A DNA stretch of 64,000 bases, taken from Alphaproteobacteria bacterium (GTDB lineage: Bacteria; Pseudomonadota; Alphaproteobacteria; Micropepsales; Micropepsaceae). The stretch covers positions 19,167 through 83,166 of the forward strand of contig PLJH01000076.1 of the NCBI GenBank assembly GCA_003139615.1, written 5' to 3'. A program made the position numbers and the translations under genes. Under the pieces are notes generated by a model that ran no database searches, was not told the DNA's origin, and saw only the letters and a program-made list of their open reading frames with translations. How positions within the stretch are numbered: position 1 is the first letter of the stretch; each line of letters starts with the position of its first letter. Of the stretch, positions 60,460-64,000 are shown in pieces.

Positions 60460-63400
60460 TTGCGCAACCTTCTCGTCTCGACGCTCATCGTGTCCGCTCT
60501 GTGCCTGGGCGCAGCAACGGCGATGGCGCAAACTGCCGCCGACAGTTCGGCGGTTTCCGGCCTCGGCATCCGCAATATCGGATCGGCTGCCATGAGCGGA
60601 CGCATCGCGGCGATTGCCGGACGACAGGAAAAAGACGGCAAGGTCACGCTGTTCATCGGCGCGGCATCCGGGGGCGTGTGGAAATCGCAGAACGGCGGCA
60701 CGAGCTTCAAGCCCGTGTTCGATCGCGAGCCCGTGCAATCGATCGGTGCGATCGCGCTGGATCCCACCAACCCCAAAGTCGTGTGGGTGGGCACCGGCGA
60801 AAGCTGGACGCGCAACTCCGTCTCCATCGGCGACGGTGTCTACAAATCGACGGATGGCGGCGAGAGCTGGACGAATATGGGCCTGCCCAATTCCGAGCGG
60901 ATCACGCGCATCGTCGTCGATCCCAAGGACGGCAACACGGTTTACGCCTGCGTGCCGGGCAAGCTGTGGAGCGACAGCGCGGATCGCGGTCTCTACAAGA
61001 CGACGGACGGCGGCGAGACTTGGTCGCTGATCCTCAAAGGCGGCAATCTTTCGACGGGTTGTTCGTCCGTCGCGCTCAATCCGCATGATCATAGCGAGGT
61101 CATGGCCGGCATGTGGGACTTCCGGCGCAAGGGCTGGTCCTTCCGCTCCGGCGGCGACGGGCCGACCGCGGCTTCGTGGAGCGGCCTGTTCCATTCGACC
61201 GATGGCGGTCAAAGCTGGACCGCGATGACGTCGCAGACCAGCAAAGGTCTGCCCACGACGCCGTGGGGCAGGGTCGAGGTCGTCTATGCGCCGTCCAACC
61301 CCGATCGCGTTTATGCCTTCATCGAGAACGTGCGCTCGGCGCTTTATGTGTCGAACGACGGTGGTTTGACATGGGAAGAGCGCGACCGCAGCCGCAACAT
61401 GGTCTGGCGGCCGTTCTATTTCTCGCGGCTCGTCGTCGATCCGACCAATCCCGATCGCCTGTTCAAGATGAATCTCACGCTCATCGCATCGGAAGACGGC
61501 GGCAAGAGCTTCACGCAAGCAGGCGGAGACAATGGCCATGGCGATTGGCACGATGTGTGGATCAATCCGGAGAATCCGAAACAGGTGATCGGCGGCGACG
61601 ATGGCGGCCTCTGGCTTTCCTATGACGGCGGGGTGAAATGGTGGAGGGGTGGAAACCTGCCCATCAGCCAGTTCTACCACGTGAGCATCGACGACAAGGA
61701 TCCGTACCAGGTCTATGGCGGATTGCAGGACAATTCCGTGTGGGTGGGCGACAGCGCCTATCCTGGCGGCATCTCCAACAGCCGTTGGGAAAATCTTCTG
61801 GGCGGTGACGGCTTCTTCGCGTTCCCGGATCCGACGGACCCCAATTTCGTCTATGGCGAATCCCAGGGTGGCTATATCGCCCGTGTGAATCGCAAAACCC
61901 TCGAGCAGCGCGATATCCAACCCAAGGCAAACTATCGCGAAAAGCTGCGCTTCAACTGGAATACGCCCATCGCGCTCTCGCCTACCGACAAAGGCACGCT
62001 TTATATCGGCGCGCAGTTCCTGTTCCGCTCGCGCGATCATGGCGTGAACTGGGAGCGCATCTCGCCAGATCTCACGACCAACGACCCCGAGATGCAGAAG
62101 CAGGAGCAATCGGGCGGCATCACGGTCGACAATTCCGCGGCGGAAACCCACACGACGATCTATTCGATTTCGGAAAGCCCGAAAAACCACGGCGTGATCT
62201 GGGTCGGAACCGATGACGGCAACGTGCAGGTCACGCGCGATGCGGGAAAGACCTGGGCGAACACCGCGGCGAACATTCCGGGCCTGCCCAAGGGCAATTG
62301 GATCAGCTGGGTCGAGGCCAGCCGTTTCGATCCTGCGACGGCCTATGTGACGGTCGACCGGCACAATTTTGGCGACATGGCGCCTTACGTCTATCGCACG
62401 CGCAATTACGGCGCGACCTGGGAAAAGCTGATCGCGCCGGACACGCAGAGCGTGCGCGGCTATGCGCATGTGGTGAAGGAAGATCCGAAATCGCCGAATA
62501 TCCTCTATGTCGGGACGGAGTTCGGGCTTTACGTATCGCTCGACGGCGGCGCGAACTGGGCGGAATTTGCGCCCAACAATTTTCCGCATGTCGCTGTGCG
62601 CGATCTCGCATTCCAGACGCGCGACGACGACCTTGTGATCGCCACCCATGGACGCGGCATCTGGATCGTCGACGACATCTCGCCGCTCCGGGCGTTGCAT
62701 TCGCAGACCCTGGCGCAGGACGCAACCCTGATCCCGGGTCGTCCGGCGCAGCAGCGCATCGAAAGCAATGGCGGCTGGAGCGATGGCGACGCGGCTTACG
62801 CCGGACAGAACCCGGCGAGCGGCGCAACGATCACCTATTATCAGAAAGCCCGCCAGGTCATCGGGCGCCTCAAGCTCGATGTGCTCGATGCCAAAGGGAA
62901 TCTTGTGACGACATTACCTGCGTCCAATCGCAAGGGCCTCAATCGCGTCGTGTGGTCGATGCACGAGGATCCGCCGCAGACGCCGTCCGGTGCGACACTT
63001 GTCTTCAATGCGACGCGTGGGCCGCGCGTGATGCCCGGAACCTACACGATCCGGCTCACCAAGGGCGCGAATGTCTATACGATGCCGTTCACCATCGGGC
63101 TGGACCGCCGCGCCACCTTCACCATTGCCGACCGTAAGGCGCAATACGACGCGGCCAAGCGGGTTACCGGCCTGTTCGGCCGCATGAGCATGCTGTCGGG
63201 CAAGATCAGGGACGTGCGCGAGGGCGCCGAGGCCGATGCCGCGAAGCTGCCGGAAGGCGATGCCCTGCGCCACGAATTGGAGACGCTTGCCGGTGATGCC
63301 GACGGGCTGCGCAAGCAGATCGTCGCGACCACGGAAGGCGGCGCGATCACCGGCGAAGAACGCTTGCGGGAGCACATGGACTTCGTCTATGGCGCGATCA

Positions 63401-63693
63401 TGTCGGTGGAAGACAAGCCGACGCCCTATCAGGTCGCGCGCATCAACGCGCTCGAGCGTGAACTGAAGGATGTCGAGGACCAGTTCGCCGAGCTGGAAAA
63501 GGGCGAACTCGCCGCGGTCAATTCGCATCTCAAGGAAAAGGGTTTGGAGCAGATTGCGCTGACCGACCCGCCCGCGGAATTTGCGGGCGGCGGCGGTCCT
63601 GCCAGGGCGGTCGCTTCGGGCCTGATCGGGCTCTTTTTACGGGACATCAATGCAGCGCAGCCGGAAGCCGGCGATCGAGACGAGCGCGATTGA
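60460..63693 (+). CDS. Large BNR/VPS10-like beta-propeller exoprotein
   Basis: A 1077-residue secreted protein with a TTG start (GGAGAG upstream) and signal peptide (LLVSTLIVSALCLGAATAMA). Ten or so BNR/Asp-box repeats of the form S-x-D-G-G-x-S/T-W occur between residues 60 and 770 (for example STDGGESW, TTDGGETW, SEDGGKSF, SLDGGANW), forming a sortilin-like double propeller. The C-terminal 200 residues are helical (VEDKPTPYQVARINALEREL) and may serve to dimerise. Such proteins occur in many environmental proteobacteria as putative glycosidases, but catalytic residues are not obvious. Confidence 0.85.
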   Translation: MRNLLVSTLIVSALCLGAATAMAQTAADSSAVSGLGIRNIGSAAMSGRIAAIAGRQEKDGKVTLFIGAASGGVWKSQNGGTSFKPVFDREPVQSIGAIALDPTNPKVVWVGTGESWTRNSVSIGDGVYKSTDGGESWTNMGLPNSERITRIVVDPKDGNTVYACVPGKLWSDSADRGLYKTTDGGETWSLILKGGNLSTGCSSVALNPHDHSEVMAGMWDFRRKGWSFRSGGDGPTAASWSGLFHSTDGGQSWTAMTSQTSKGLPTTPWGRVEVVYAPSNPDRVYAFIENVRSALYVSNDGGLTWEERDRSRNMVWRPFYFSRLVVDPTNPDRLFKMNLTLIASEDGGKSFTQAGGDNGHGDWHDVWINPENPKQVIGGDDGGLWLSYDGGVKWWRGGNLPISQFYHVSIDDKDPYQVYGGLQDNSVWVGDSAYPGGISNSRWENLLGGDGFFAFPDPTDPNFVYGESQGGYIARVNRKTLEQRDIQPKANYREKLRFNWNTPIALSPTDKGTLYIGAQFLFRSRDHGVNWERISPDLTTNDPEMQKQEQSGGITVDNSAAETHTTIYSISESPKNHGVIWVGTDDGNVQVTRDAGKTWANTAANIPGLPKGNWISWVEASRFDPATAYVTVDRHNFGDMAPYVYRTRNYGATWEKLIAPDTQSVRGYAHVVKEDPKSPNILYVGTEFGLYVSLDGGANWAEFAPNNFPHVAVRDLAFQTRDDDLVIATHGRGIWIVDDISPLRALHSQTLAQDATLIPGRPAQQRIESNGGWSDGDAAYAGQNPASGATITYYQKARQVIGRLKLDVLDAKGNLVTTLPASNRKGLNRVVWSMHEDPPQTPSGATLVFNATRGPRVMPGTYTIRLTKGANVYTMPFTIGLDRRATFTIADRKAQYDAAKRVTGLFGRMSMLSGKIRDVREGAEADAAKLPEGDALRHELETLAGDADGLRKQIVATTEGGAITGEERLREHMDFVYGAIMSVEDKPTPYQVARINALERELKDVEDQFAELEKGELAAVNSHLKEKGLEQIALTDPPAEFAGGGGPARAVASGLIGLFLRDINAAQPEAGDRDERD

Positions 63694-63776
63694 AGATTTG
63701 CGCCGAAAAGCTGAAACCGCCCGCCGGCCCTGTCAGGCGCGGCGGACGGCTTCAAAGCAGGTTGCCGGACGATCAA

Positions 63777-64000
63777 TCAGCCCGCGTAGTCGTGATAATA
63801 GAAATTGTGCGAACCCAGCGAGCCGAGATTGGTCGCGCCGTTCAGTTCAACGACAATATCCTGTCCGGCCGTGTAGCCTGCTTGACCGTTCGAGTCGACG
63901 GCCAGGAACGTATCGCCGGCGTAAGTTCCGGCATTTGGCGTGAACAATACGGCATGATTCGCGGTCAACTGCGTGGAGCCTAGAGCATCTTCCCTGAAAC
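63777..64000 (-). CDS. C-terminal part of a surface or RTX-like protein (5' end outside window)
   Basis: The minus-strand frame is open to the window edge, and 74 codons are visible. The sequence TANHAVLFTPNAGTYAGDTFLAVD, then NGQAGYTAGQDIVVELNGATNLGSL resembles the C-terminal domain of secreted calcium-binding or bluetail-type proteins exported by type I systems. The end SHNFYYHDYAG is Tyr-rich. The rest is outside the window, so no function can be assigned. Confidence 0.65.
   Translation of the reverse strand, partial: FREDALGSTQLTANHAVLFTPNAGTYAGDTFLAVDSNGQAGYTAGQDIVVELNGATNLGSLGSHNFYYHDYAG

Noticed and set aside
60283..62700. Minus-strand ORF of 805 codons
   Set aside because: Lies opposite the BNR propeller protein; Arg/His-rich with no domain. 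A shadow of high-GC codon bias.

Overview
The window reads as one chromosomal stretch of a GC-rich (about 60 %) alphaproteobacterium. Three observations support this. There is a clear SciP/DUF1153 cell-cycle regulator at 46.6-46.9 kb. Several promoters have the alphaproteobacterial general-stress (EcfG) form GGAAC-N16/17-CGTT. Intergenic G/C-rich palindromes are of a type common in Caulobacter- and Rhizobium-like genomes. The genus cannot be fixed from the sequence alone. No rRNA, tRNA, CRISPR array, IS element or prophage was found.

Layout. 0-4.2 kb: the end of an acyl-CoA dehydrogenase (ACAD), a DUF1289 mini-gene, a secreted DUF1579-like protein, and an ArsR-SRPBCC-VOC-DUF1801 operon with a palindromic operator. 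4.2-9.4 kb: cobA, a phosphohexomutase, a small secreted/anchored pair, a TauE/SafE permease and dusA. 10.1-14.8 kb: a four-gene oxidative module of two unrecognised proteins that share an HFAR motif, a DyP-type peroxidase and an unusual cytochrome P450. 15-26 kb: housekeeping and redox genes (msrB, AraC/GyrI regulator, enoyl-CoA hydratase/ACAD pair, HTH-hydrolase pair, epoxide hydrolase, OsmC, Nudix, aldo/keto reductase, chorismate mutase, 1-Cys peroxiredoxin, CsbD). 26-35 kb: two adjacent ACADs, two paralogous membrane histidine kinases, a third ACAD with a small monooxygenase-fold protein, and a degenerate receiver with its partner. 35-44 kb: SDR, acyltransferase 3, NupC transporter, CPBP protease, an LLM flavin oxidoreductase broken by an in-frame stop, PAS protein, ACAD, lipoprotein hydrolase, ketopantoate reductase. 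44-52 kb: sulfatase, cytochrome c, sciP, membrane LytTR regulator, carboxylesterase, Asp/Glu racemase with a D-cysteine desulfhydrase-type enzyme, SDR. 52-58.7 kb: a stress island (Dps, quinone oxidoreductase, small membrane proteins, RcnB-like protein, Ku, DJ-1/PfpI, PRC-barrel, flavin reductase). 58.7-64 kb: a second TauE/SafE permease, a LolA-like secreted protein, a 1077-residue BNR beta-propeller exoprotein and the C-terminus of a surface protein.

How the genes fit together. Six ACADs, an enoyl-CoA hydratase and an MFE2-type SDR indicate a lifestyle with much acyl-CoA (fatty acid, terpenoid or steroid side-chain) oxidation. The stress island is tied together by sequence: four perfect EcfG-type promoters, and two with one changed base (GGTT for CGTT), lie just upstream of csbD, the rcnB-like gene, a 26-residue membrane peptide, the PRC-barrel gene, ku and possibly the flavin reductase. 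The best candidate for an undescribed system is the DyP-P450 module at 10.1-14.8 kb. Its P450 has proline where the oxygen-activating acid of helix I should be, which would suit peroxide or hydroperoxide chemistry rather than NAD(P)H-driven monooxygenation.
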